From contig JANCYW010000003.1 of assembly GCA_026184775.1 (NCBI GenBank), positions 372,001-436,000 on the forward strand: a stretch of DNA of 64,000 nt, read 5' to 3'. How positions within the stretch are numbered: position 1 is the first letter of the stretch; each line of letters begins with the position of its first letter. Both the position numbers and the translations under genes were made by a program. The notes beneath the pieces were generated by a model. It had not been told where the DNA came from and made no database searches. It worked only from the letters and a program-made list of their open reading frames with translations. This stretch comes from Cyanidium caldarium. Its lineage: Eukaryota; Rhodophyta; Bangiophyceae; Cyanidiales; Cyanidiaceae. Shown in pieces: positions 44,392 to 52,741 of the stretch.

Positions 44392-46428
44392 ATGCGCCGA
44401 GAGAATCTGTTTGAGCAGCTGCAGCGGAAACGGCACGTGAACAAAGGAGCGTCAGAATCGACCACCAGACGGAAGCGTCATTCTCCCACCCGACGCGCGC
44501 AGGCCCGCACTCGCTTCAACCTGGACAGCGGGCCGCAGGAGCTGCTGACGCATCGCGGCACACCGCTGGACGCGTGGCTCGATGAGCGTGCCGAGGAATT
44601 AAGTGGCGAACGATCGGCGGAGCCGGATCTTCTGGCCGAGGAGTTTGGCGTGGCGCTGGAGAGCGAGGATGAGGGTGAGGAGGAGCTGGGTATTGACCCG
44701 GTGGGCGTCGAGTACGATCTGTCGCGTGGCGAGCCGCACGGCAAAGCGCCGCCGCCGACCTTCCGTGAGGCCATGCAAGACATCATCGCCAAGAGCAAGG
44801 CCCGCAAGGAGGAGCGGCGGCTGGAGCGAGTACGGCGTGAGCAGCGAGTGCACGAGCTGGACGAGGAGCTGGATCAGGTGCGCGATCTACTGCGCCCTGG
44901 ACGCGATGATACTGGAGCCTCCGGAGCAGAACCCGTGCATGTGGCGCCTGTTTCCCCGTTCGCCGACTATGAGCAGTCGATACTGGAGTTGTCCACAGAG
45001 GCGCGCGGGCGGCCGCAAGATCGCGCGGGTAAGGAGCACAGAGCGGATGTCGACGCGGGACCGCAACGTCATGCACTTGCCTCCGGTGACGAGGACGATG
45101 TCGTGGCATCGGCGGAGAGTGACACCGATACCACAAATACCTCACATGAGGACGACGTGGTCGTCTCGCTCGGTGAATGGCACAGCGACCCAGCGATGGG
45201 ACGGCTGTTGGAGCACGTGGACCAGATGGCTGGCGATGTGAAACGGGTGCCTGTGCTGTGGACGGCGGATGTGCTGTGGCAAGTGCATGAGTTGGCCGGG
45301 CGTTGCGTGCCTGCCGCGGAGGCCCCGTCGCGAGTCTCGCGTGTCCGTCGTCGGCGCCCGGCAGCTTCTGCTCCTGACGACGGGGGTGGTGATTCGGAAC
45401 GACTCGATGCGTTGGAATCGCTGTGGCGCTGGGCGCTAGCGCATTTGACGCGCATGCGAGACTCTCTGTCCCAAGGCAAGGTGGGCGACGATCTGATTCA
45501 TCTGCGGGAGCGCCTGCGCGACCTGGCAGTGTTGCATTGTCTGGCGGTTTGGTTCCCGGTGCAGGATGCGCGGCACGCCCTGCTGGCACCCGCCGCTCTG
45601 TTGCTGGGTCGATGGATGGCTCAGGCGTGTGCCGCATTGCAAGATCAGGTGATGCAGGTGGGCGAGGCGTCGCACCGACGGTGGTTGGCGGTCTCGTTGG
45701 CTGCAGCCGAAAGGCTGGTTCACGACTGGGTGTTGCCCACCGGGCGGGTGTTTCCCGAGCTGGTGGCGTTCTTGGCGTCGCTATTGGACAGGTGTGCTGC
45801 GTGCCGGGATGACGAGCCGTCGAACGTAGCGGACACGCCACCCCATAACACCTTAAGCTTCGAGGGCATAGCGCATATGCTGGATGCGACCGCGTCACAG
45901 AACGTTGAGACACCTCATACAGAGGAGCTGGCGTTGACGGCGACGACGCTGTTGGACCAGTGTGTGGAGGCATGGAGCGGCAAGGTGCCGGCGCTGTCGG
46001 TGTTGCTGCAAAGTGCTCGCACGTCTTTGCAGCACCTACGCACACGCTGGCACCATCCGTGGTGCGAGTCGGCGTGGCAGCGCATGGAGAGCGCTATCCA
46101 ACGAGACGTTTACCGACCGGAGCTGTTGCGGATGCACCGCCCGCCCGCAGCGCCCAAACTCCTCAACCCGCGTATGCCAAACGACGCGACCACACGAAAC
46201 ACCCACCGAACGGCGACCGATATGCGCAATCAAGGCGCGCTGCACCCATCACGCACGCAGCTCCAGCGCCAGATTCGCAAAGAGACGCGCGCCGCCGCCA
46301 AAGACCTGCGCGCCGTGGCCGAGTTGCACGCTCGACGACAACAGCAAGCACACCAACGCACAGCACGACACGCCCGCGCAGAGCGTCATCGTGCCCGAAT
46401 CACCCTAGCCGAGGACCAGAAGAGATGA
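44392..46428 (+). CDS. NOP14-like 90S pre-ribosome (SSU processome) protein
   Basis: A 678-residue nucleolar protein needed for 18S rRNA maturation, usually acting with NOC4 and EMG1. The N-terminus MRRENLFEQLQRKR is basic. The diagnostic block is PTFREAMQDIIAKSKARKEE, then RRLERVRREQRVHELDEELD, corresponding to the NOP14 'KEVMEEVIAKSK..ER' region. Acidic stretches surround it (EDEGEEELGIDP). The middle is a helical repeat-like region (AVLHCLAVWFPVQDARHALLA). The C-terminus is the basic QRQIRKETRAAAKDLRAVAE tail, matching the conserved NOP14 end. It is shorter than yeast NOP14 (about 810). The stop lies inside a 113-base segment that is duplicated immediately downstream. Confidence 0.78.
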   Translation: MRRENLFEQLQRKRHVNKGASESTTRRKRHSPTRRAQARTRFNLDSGPQELLTHRGTPLDAWLDERAEELSGERSAEPDLLAEEFGVALESEDEGEEELGIDPVGVEYDLSRGEPHGKAPPPTFREAMQDIIAKSKARKEERRLERVRREQRVHELDEELDQVRDLLRPGRDDTGASGAEPVHVAPVSPFADYEQSILELSTEARGRPQDRAGKEHRADVDAGPQRHALASGDEDDVVASAESDTDTTNTSHEDDVVVSLGEWHSDPAMGRLLEHVDQMAGDVKRVPVLWTADVLWQVHELAGRCVPAAEAPSRVSRVRRRRPAASAPDDGGGDSERLDALESLWRWALAHLTRMRDSLSQGKVGDDLIHLRERLRDLAVLHCLAVWFPVQDARHALLAPAALLLGRWMAQACAALQDQVMQVGEASHRRWLAVSLAAAERLVHDWVLPTGRVFPELVAFLASLLDRCAACRDDEPSNVADTPPHNTLSFEGIAHMLDATASQNVETPHTEELALTATTLLDQCVEAWSGKVPALSVLLQSARTSLQHLRTRWHHPWCESAWQRMESAIQRDVYRPELLRMHRPPAAPKLLNPRMPNDATTRNTHRTATDMRNQGALHPSRTQLQRQIRKETRAAAKDLRAVAELHARRQQQAHQRTARHARAERHRARITLAEDQKR

Positions 46429-46576
46429 ATCAAGGCGCCCACCGACCACCACGTCTCTCCCATAGCAAACACACCAACGCACAGCACGACACGCCCGCGC
46501 AGAGCGTCATCGTGCCCGAATCACCCTAGCCGAGGACCAGAAGAGATGAATCAAGGCGCCCACCGACCACCACGTC
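46343..46576. repeat. tandem duplication at the NOP14 3' end (2 x 113 bases, 121-base offset)
   Basis: Copy 1 (46343-46455) covers the last 28 codons of NOP14, its stop and following bases. Copy 2 (46464-46576) is identical except for one visible substitution (G46348 to A46469). The offset of 121 is not a multiple of three and copy 1 keeps the stop, so the protein is not extended. High identity implies a recent event. Confidence 0.92.
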
Positions 46577-46782
46577 CGTCTGCTTCTCTCCCGGCGTCCG
46601 CTTCCGCTGTTCCTCGCACGCGGCGCGCGTTGCCGGCGCTCGGTGGAGCGGTTGCGGTACGCGATGGAGGAGCGGATTGGTCCATCAGGGGGCCACGCGG
46701 ACGCCAAGACAAAGAGCACCGATCAGCAGAAGACGCTGTGATATGAAAGCGCGGGTGGATCGTTCGTGATTCACGACGAGAA

Positions 46783-48324
46783 ATGCCCGAGTCGCCCGGG
46801 GTATCGTTGGCGGAGGGCGTGGCACGATCCGCGGCGGTCGACGGTTCGCTCTCGTACGATGCGGTCGACGCCGACGCCACGCTTCTGTTGTGTCCGCGGT
46901 GGCTGGTGACCATGACGGATAGAGACGATGGCGCAATTCGGTCACGCCGTTGGCTGGAAGATCAAGCGGTGGTGCTGCGTCACGGGCGCGTTCTGGATGT
47001 GTTACCGACTGAGGCAGCGGTGCGCGCCTATGGGGATCGCGGCTCGGCACGCGTCTTGCATCTGCCGCATCACGTGGTGATGCCCGGGCTGATCAACGCG
47101 CACACTCACGCGGGCATGTCACTGTTGCGCGGTTGCGGTGACGATCAGCCGCTGCACAAGTGGCTGGCGGGCACGATTTGGCCCGCCGAGCACGCCCTGG
47201 TGGATGAGGCGTTTGTGCGCGACGGCACGTTACTGGCGGTGGCCGAAATGATCCGCTCCGGCTGCACCACGCTGAACGACATGTACTGGTTTCCGGAGGA
47301 GACGGTACGTGTGTGTTTGGAGGTCGGCATGCGGGCGGTGATCGGGATGATCCATATCGAGTTTGCCAGTCGGTACGCCGATGGGCCGCGCGAGTATTTG
47401 CAACGCGGCGAAGCCATGTTGCAGGCCTTTGCCGACCATCCGCAAGTTGCTGCACGCGTCTACACGGCTGAGGCGGACCGAGCGCGTCCGGTGCCGCTGG
47501 TGCATTTTGCGTATGCGCCGCATGCGCCGTACACCGTGTCGGAGGGCGCGCTGGTGGAAATCGTTCAGCGGGCGGCGCGCGTTGGCCGCCGCGTTCACAT
47601 GCACCTGCATGAGACTGCAGAGGAGGTGCGCGCCAGTCGCGTGCTGGATCGCGGCTCCTCGATGTGTCATCAGAGTGTTCACTCCGGCACACCGCTGCAA
47701 AACCTGCAACGATTGCGGCTGCTCGGGCCGCAGTGGATTGCGGTGCACGCCGTGCACCTCAGCGACGAGGAGATACGGCTTGTAGCCGAGACGGGCGCCT
47801 CGGTGGTGCACTGCCCGTCATCCAACTTGAAACTGGCGTCGGGGTTCTGTCCGGTACCGCAGCTGCTGCGGGCGGGGGTGAATGTGGCGCTGGGGACGGA
47901 CAGCGCCGCCAGCAACAACAAACTGGATATGTTTAGCGAGATGCGGCTGGCGGCGCTGCTCGGCAAGGCCGTCGCCGACGATGCCGTGGCGGTGGATGCG
48001 GCCACCGCCCTGCGCATGGCCACGGTGAATGGTGCCCGCGCCCTTGCCCTGGAGCATTGTCTGGGTAGAGTGGCTCCGGGCATGGCCGCCGATTTGGTGG
48101 CGGTGCGCTTGGAGGGGCAGATGGAGAGCGCGCCCACGTACGACGTGCTGTCCAGCCTGGTGTACGCGGCCAGCCGCGAACAGGTCACCCACGTATGGGT
48201 GGGCGGTCGATGCCTCCTGCGCGACCGCCAGCTGCTGACCATCGATGAGTCGGCGCTGCTGGCCCGGGTGCGCTACCAGGCGCAGCGGGTGGCCAGCTTG
48301 CTAGAGGGCGCTCCGGCGTCTTGA
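46783..48324 (+). CDS. mtaD: 5'-methylthioadenosine/S-adenosylhomocysteine deaminase (amidohydrolase)
   Basis: A 513-residue amidohydrolase of the TrzA/AtzA-MtaD group, which removes the 6-amino group from MTA (giving methylthioinosine) and often SAH. Metal ligands are visible: MPGLINAHTHAGMSLLRG (HxH), the His of VHMHLHETAEEV, the His of WIAVHAVHLSD and the catalytic Asp of ALGTDSAASNN. The substrate-group markers TTLNDMYWFPEETV and YAPHAPYTVSEGAL fit MTA/SAH deaminases better than guanine deaminase. There is an N-terminal extension of about 40 residues and no obvious targeting peptide. It is convergent with the phosphorylase-family gene, stops 37 bases apart, which suggests consecutive steps of one pathway. 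Confidence 0.9.
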   Translation: MPESPGVSLAEGVARSAAVDGSLSYDAVDADATLLLCPRWLVTMTDRDDGAIRSRRWLEDQAVVLRHGRVLDVLPTEAAVRAYGDRGSARVLHLPHHVVMPGLINAHTHAGMSLLRGCGDDQPLHKWLAGTIWPAEHALVDEAFVRDGTLLAVAEMIRSGCTTLNDMYWFPEETVRVCLEVGMRAVIGMIHIEFASRYADGPREYLQRGEAMLQAFADHPQVAARVYTAEADRARPVPLVHFAYAPHAPYTVSEGALVEIVQRAARVGRRVHMHLHETAEEVRASRVLDRGSSMCHQSVHSGTPLQNLQRLRLLGPQWIAVHAVHLSDEEIRLVAETGASVVHCPSSNLKLASGFCPVPQLLRAGVNVALGTDSAASNNKLDMFSEMRLAALLGKAVADDAVAVDAATALRMATVNGARALALEHCLGRVAPGMAADLVAVRLEGQMESAPTYDVLSSLVYAASREQVTHVWVGGRCLLRDRQLLTIDESALLARVRYQAQRVASLLEGAPAS

Positions 48325-48361
48325 GTGTGTGAGTGTGCACATATGGTGATCAGCACGCATC

Positions 48362-49126
48362 TCATGGACGAGCGGCATCCTCCGCGGCGAGCGCGTAAAA
48401 AGCAAACACCCTCTGAATGGCCCGCTCCACCGTCTTCAGGTTCTGCTGCACCGCGGCCACGAACGCTTTCTCGCTCAGGCGCTGTGCGTCACCCAGCAGA
48501 CCGTTGGCCAAATTATCCACCATGCACAGCTGCGCATACCGAATGTCCAGTTCGCCACAGCAGACGGCCTCGGCACCGGCGGTCATGCCCACCACGTCGC
48601 CGAACATGCGCAGCGCCCGCACCTCCGCCGGCGTCTCAAAGCGCGGCCCGCGCGTCTGCACATACGTGCCGCCCATGTGCAGCGGGTGAATGACGCCGGT
48701 GAGCGCTTGTCGCAAATCGGCGCGCAGGCCCTCGTCCAGCGCGGGCACCTTGTGGCCGCGGGCGTCATCCTCGTAGAACGTGACCACCGTGGCCATCACC
48801 GGCAGCATGCTGAAATCGTCCGGTATCACACAGGTGCCGACGGTGAGGTCGGGATTGAGCGAGCCGACGCTGCACACCCCGATACACCGCCGCACGCCCA
48901 GCTGGTGCAAGGCGGCCACATTGGCGCGGTGGTTGATGTGGTGCGGCGGGGCGTACGCCTCGTTGCGATCGACGTCAGCGTGGTGCCGCTGAATGTAGAC
49001 GATTTGCTGCGTCGCAGGATCGATATGGTAAACGACGCGGCCGTACGGTGTCTCGATGGTGCGCCTCTCAAACGGAGAGAACAATCGGGACTGAAAGAGA
49101 GACGTGCCGCCCAGCACGCCCAACAT
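48362..49126 (-). CDS. MTA/MTI phosphorylase family (PNP superfamily)
   Basis: A 254-residue trimeric-type nucleoside phosphorylase. It starts MLGVLGGTSLFQS (phosphate-binding loop), then ETPYGRV, ADVDRNEAYAPPHHINHRAN, GVCSVGSLNPDLTVG, YVQTRGPRFETPAEVRALR and DVVGMTAGAEAVCCGELDIR. The base-binding loop reads AQLCMVDNLANGL. Where adenine-specific MTA phosphorylases have Asp in TDYD, this protein has Asn and Ala, the pattern of 6-oxopurine (methylthioinosine) phosphorylases. With the adjacent deaminase it would convert MTA to MTI and then to hypoxanthine plus methylthioribose-1-phosphate. The Met at 49126 is chosen; the frame extends 23 residues further. Family is sure, substrate inferred. Confidence 0.87.
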   Translation of the reverse strand: MLGVLGGTSLFQSRLFSPFERRTIETPYGRVVYHIDPATQQIVYIQRHHADVDRNEAYAPPHHINHRANVAALHQLGVRRCIGVCSVGSLNPDLTVGTCVIPDDFSMLPVMATVVTFYEDDARGHKVPALDEGLRADLRQALTGVIHPLHMGGTYVQTRGPRFETPAEVRALRMFGDVVGMTAGAEAVCCGELDIRYAQLCMVDNLANGLLGDAQRLSEKAFVAAVQQNLKTVERAIQRVFAFYALAAEDAARP

Positions 49127-49372
49127 GATGAAAGAGAGCGCGGATGAGATCAGCTCGGGAAGCAGTGTCCCTGGTATAGACAATCCCTCGTGCACACCCC
49201 CACAAAGATATTATGAGAATCCGCTCACGTTGTCGCGATCGAGGCGCCGACGGTCCGTGCTCGACGACTTGCCACGACCCGCTCCGCAACCGTGTGACCG
49301 AATGAGGGTTTCCCGGTCGTGACGATTGGACGTCCCCTCCACCGTCGCGCCCTGCGCCTGCGCCTGCTGTCC

Positions 49373-49672
49373 ATGCACGCGGATTACGTCAAGCTGGTGG
49401 CCAACGACGGTCGGGCGTTCTACGTGCGTCGGCATTGCGCCGAGGTTTCCGGCACCATCCGCTCCATGCTGTTGGTGGACTGCGTCGAGTCGCGTCGAGG
49501 TGAGGTGGTGTTCGCGCAGATCGACAGCGACCTGCTGGAGCACTGCTGCGACTACTTTTACTACCGCCGGCAATGCGAAGAGGGCGCGTACGGGACCGAG
49601 TTGCCCACGTTTCCGGTGCCGCTGGAGGCGTCGTTGCGACTGCTGACGGTGGCCAACTATTTGAACGTGTGA
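49373..49672 (+). CDS. Elongin C (SKP1/BTB-fold cullin adaptor)
   Basis: A 99-residue BTB/SKP1-fold protein: DYVKLVANDGRAFYVRRHCA, EVSGTIRSMLLVD, GEVVFAQIDSDLLEHCCDYF, and the C-terminal TELPTFPVPLEASLRLLTVANYLNV, which parallels the human Elongin C ending. It bridges BC-box receptors to CUL2/CUL5-type ligases or acts in the Elongin complex. The length equals the family norm from this Met; the frame opens 18 residues earlier at 49319. Divergent from the phosphorylase gene (246 bases) and convergent with the kinase gene. Confidence 0.92.
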   Translation: MHADYVKLVANDGRAFYVRRHCAEVSGTIRSMLLVDCVESRRGEVVFAQIDSDLLEHCCDYFYYRRQCEEGAYGTELPTFPVPLEASLRLLTVANYLNV

Positions 49673-49765
49673 TGAGGAGGAAGAAAATTCTCGCGACAGG
49701 TGTCCGCTGCCGTCCACGCATTTCTCTTTACATACGTTAAATAGGGTCGAGGCGCCGGAGGGAGA

Positions 49766-51472
49766 TCAGGCTCCCTGCGATTTGCAGGGCGGTAGCGGCG
49801 CTGCTGATACTTCTGTTCCGGGCGCTGCTGGCGCCGCTCTGGAAGAGAGCGTCGGTGGGGTGGGGCGCGGTGGTGGCGTGCTGGGCACGCCGACGGGCGC
49901 ATGGCTGCTCCCGACGGGCCAGGCGTACCGGTGCACCACCTGCTCGTCGCGCGCGCTGATGTGCCGATACGGATCGAAGTAGGGATCGCGCAGCAACATG
50001 TGGAAAGGCGCATACCGCTCGTCGATGTCGCCCTCGTCGGGCGCCAGGCGGCCGCGCAACGAGCGATCCTGCGTGTTGCTGCAGTGGGGATGCACGCGGC
50101 GCTCGAAAAACTCCAGCGCGTCGTGCTCATCGCGCAGCACCGTCGGGTCGATGGGCGATGCTTCCTGTCGCTGCCGGTGCTGGCGCTTGCGGACAATATG
50201 TTGCACCACTTCGCGCAGATTGCTCAGCAGCATCTGCACATCACCGTAGGGATCGCGCTGGCTACCGATGCGATAACAACGGTACGTGTCTTGACGCTCG
50301 AAAAAGTCCACCTTGGCGTTGGTGACGTGCGTACCGGCGCACGCGAAATCGAAGTCGGCGATCACCGCCTCGAACGGCTGCTCGCGGCGCAACGGCAGAT
50401 GCCATACCGCCCCCTCGAAGCAGTACTGGTTGTAGCGTTGCATCGGCAGCGGCTCGGGATGGGCATCGAAGCGCGACAGCTCACCGCTGTCGTCCGCTTC
50501 CCCGTCGTCGTCCGAGCTGGTGTGCGCCAGCGACGACCGTTGAGCGTCGGGCGTCAGGCGGCGCCGCAGCATCACGTTGGCCAGCGACAAGTCGTTGTGG
50601 CGAAAGTCGGGCTCGTGACGCAGCAGCACGCACAGCGTGTACAGCATCTGAAAGGTGAGCTCGCGCACCGCCCGGATGTCAATTCCGGGCGCGGCATCGC
50701 GGCAGAGCGCGTGAAACAGCGTGCCGCCCTCGAAACGCTCCAGACAGAGAACACTGCAGCGAGAGGCGTCGCAGTTGCGGCGACGCCGAATCCACTGCTG
50801 CAGCTCCTGTGCCGCCGAGCTCGACTCCCAGAACGGCTCGGGGATATGCAAACTCTCTAGCGGCACGTGGTGTCGCTCGCCGTACAGGATCGGCAGGTGC
50901 GGAGTGGCGTTGGTGGCCACCAGCGCGCGTGCGAAGCGTTTCATGAGCGTCGGCTCGCTGCGGGTGGGATGCATGAACAGGCCGGTGCGAAAGCCGGTCT
51001 CGTAGATGGACACTTTGACGGCCACCTTGTGGTCTCCAGCGGGCAGCAAGACGATGCCCACGGCACCGGCACCGAGCGGGCGAGACCACTCGGTTGTGTC
51101 CAGAATCGACGCTAGCCACTCGTCGTAGAGGTTGGCGCTGTGACATGACGCCGCTGCCGCCGCCGCCACCGACACCGCCGGCATCTCCGACGAGGAGGGC
51201 GTCGTAGGCGACATCGAGTGGCCATCCAGCTGCAGCGCTTTGATCAGCGCCGGCGACGAGAGAGTGGAAGCGCCCGACGACGACGAGGCGGAGTGGGCGG
51301 ACTTGCGGTGCTCGGCGCTGCTGGCAGTGCTGGCATCGCTAGCGCTGGCGCGTGGCGAAAAGCGCACCGCCACGACGGAGGGTTCGGTGGAGGTGCCCGG
51401 GTCTACCGAAGAGGTGTGCGGGGCGGATAGGCGCTCGTTGCCGTTGGCAGCAGCAAATTGGGTGCAACTCAT
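49766..51472 (-). CDS. divergent protein kinase resembling those of large DNA viruses
   Basis: A 568-residue product with a Ser/Ala/Pro-rich N-terminus (about 130 residues), a kinase-like core and a Pro-rich tail. Seen: glycine loop PLGAGAVGIVLLPAG; beta-3 Lys in HKVAVKVSIYE; a conserved-looking SEPTLMKRFARALVATNATPHLPILYG; catalytic loop DFRHNDLSLANVMLRR (HND in place of HRD, with Asn retained); and the metal Asp in VIADFDFAC (DFD for DFG). The TPHxP and RHNDLxxxN features recall the kinases of large DNA viruses and scattered protist relatives more than classic eukaryotic kinases. The metal and catalytic residues look complete, so activity is plausible. The substrate is unknown. Confidence 0.7.
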   Translation of the reverse strand: MSCTQFAAANGNERLSAPHTSSVDPGTSTEPSVVAVRFSPRASASDASTASSAEHRKSAHSASSSSGASTLSSPALIKALQLDGHSMSPTTPSSSEMPAVSVAAAAAASCHSANLYDEWLASILDTTEWSRPLGAGAVGIVLLPAGDHKVAVKVSIYETGFRTGLFMHPTRSEPTLMKRFARALVATNATPHLPILYGERHHVPLESLHIPEPFWESSSAAQELQQWIRRRRNCDASRCSVLCLERFEGGTLFHALCRDAAPGIDIRAVRELTFQMLYTLCVLLRHEPDFRHNDLSLANVMLRRRLTPDAQRSSLAHTSSDDDGEADDSGELSRFDAHPEPLPMQRYNQYCFEGAVWHLPLRREQPFEAVIADFDFACAGTHVTNAKVDFFERQDTYRCYRIGSQRDPYGDVQMLLSNLREVVQHIVRKRQHRQRQEASPIDPTVLRDEHDALEFFERRVHPHCSNTQDRSLRGRLAPDEGDIDERYAPFHMLLRDPYFDPYRHISARDEQVVHRYAWPVGSSHAPVGVPSTPPPRPTPPTLSSRAAPAAPGTEVSAAPLPPCKSQGA

Positions 51473-52045
51473 GGGATGATAAGTGGCGGAAATGGTGAGA
51501 CCGTTTCTCGTGTCCTGTCGTCGCTCACTGTGTGATCGCTACCGTGCCTGGGCGACCACTTGACCAGGACGAGTATCCAGAGACTCGAGTCGACTGCGTC
51601 TCAGGTGCCAGCCCGAGCGCCGGGAGCACACCGGTTGCACACGACGCGATCGGCCTTGTCGTCCGTGCGGTTTCTAAACTGGCGCAACTTGGACCTCCAG
51701 CACCGATGCGTCGGGGTGCCAATTGGCCCTGCCGGACGGTTGCGGCAAAAAAAAACGTCCGCAGATCAGAAATTCGATCGGGTGAACGAGGGTGCCGTTG
51801 AAGCGACGTTGGCCGGTTGGCGAGCATGGCGAGGCCCCGGGAGCGCTGCCGTAAGAGAGCGGGAGAAAAGCGGCGGTCGCCAGGGTTGTGAGTGTTACAC
51901 TGCGGTCAACAGTATCCGCGCGGGGCAAGATTGTGCTTCAACGCGAAGAGCGCGACACTCTGGGGTGGCCGCTTTGCGCGGCTGGGAGAGCGGAGTGCAC
52001 GGGGGCTTCGCCCCACCGCCTCAGCCCCTGTTATCCCTCGCTCCC
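51473..52045. other. divergent intergenic region, kinase / AP-3 sigma
   Basis: About 570 bases. The AP-3 sigma frame stays open back to 51560 but is unlike the family upstream of 52046. There is a run of nine A at about 51747-51755. No RNA gene was seen. Confidence 0.35.
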
Positions 52046-52732
52046 ATGATCCACGCGGTGCTGGTCGTTAACAATCACGGCAAGTGCCGGCTGGCGCGCT
52101 TCTATGACGAGCGACTTCGGGGAATGGACGCGTCGACCCGGCATCGGCTGGTGCACGAGTGCTACGCGCGGGTGTCGGAGCGCGGCGCGGAGCTTTGCAA
52201 TTTCATCAACGCCGAGGACGACTTGCCGCTGTTGTGGTCGTTGTTCCGACCGGGAGATCGAAATGAAAAGAGCGGTACGACCTCTGCCTCGAACCGACCG
52301 TCAGAGTCGCCGACGCCGTCGCTGCTCACCGAGGCGGCCAGGGAGGGGCCGACGGATGTGGCCAGCGACGCGCACACCCCAGCAGCCCCGACTCTGCAGG
52401 TGATCTACCGCAACTACGCCACGCTGTACTTCATCTTCGTGGTCAATCACTGCGAGAGCGAGCTGGGTATTCTGGACTTGATCCAGGTGTTTGTGGAGAC
52501 GCTAGACCGCTGCTTTGAGAATGTGTGCGAGTTGGACATCATATTCAACCACGACAAGGTGCACTACGTGTTGGATGAGATTGTGTGCGGCGGGTACGTC
52601 ATGGAGACCAACCAGGGCGATATCCTGGGCGCGGTGCAGGCCAACGCTCGCGAGGAGGCGCTGAGTCAGCGCAAGTCCGTGGCCAAGTCGTTTTTCGCGC
52701 CCAAGTCGGGCGCCGCGGCCACGCTCCGATGA
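52046..52732 (+). CDS. AP-3 complex sigma subunit
   Basis: Small (sigma) adaptin of the AP-3 coat, which sorts cargo from endosomes/Golgi to vacuole- or lysosome-related compartments. The 228-residue product begins MIHAVLVVNNHGKCRLARFY as AP-3 sigma does. It contains VIYRNYATLYFIFVVNHCES, ELGILDLIQVFVETLDRCFE, NVCELDIIFNHDKVHYVLDE and IVCGGYVMETN. NHGK and the ending VMETN distinguish it from AP-1/AP-2 sigma. A low-complexity insert of about 50 residues (EKSGTTSASNRPSESPTPSL...) lies in the loop between strand blocks, and a short unique C-terminus follows. Its stop is 9 bases from the convergent mL49 stop. Confidence 0.94.
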   Translation: MIHAVLVVNNHGKCRLARFYDERLRGMDASTRHRLVHECYARVSERGAELCNFINAEDDLPLLWSLFRPGDRNEKSGTTSASNRPSESPTPSLLTEAAREGPTDVASDAHTPAAPTLQVIYRNYATLYFIFVVNHCESELGILDLIQVFVETLDRCFENVCELDIIFNHDKVHYVLDEIVCGGYVMETNQGDILGAVQANAREEALSQRKSVAKSFFAPKSGAAATLR

Positions 52733-52741
52733 GCAGAGCCC

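Noticed and set aside
44783-46045. A 420-codon minus-strand open frame
   Set aside because: Antisense to NOP14; Pro/Thr/Arg-rich with no recognisable motif.
49901-50860. A 319-codon plus-strand open frame
   Set aside because: Antisense to the divergent kinase, which carries ordered catalytic motifs. The plus translation has none.
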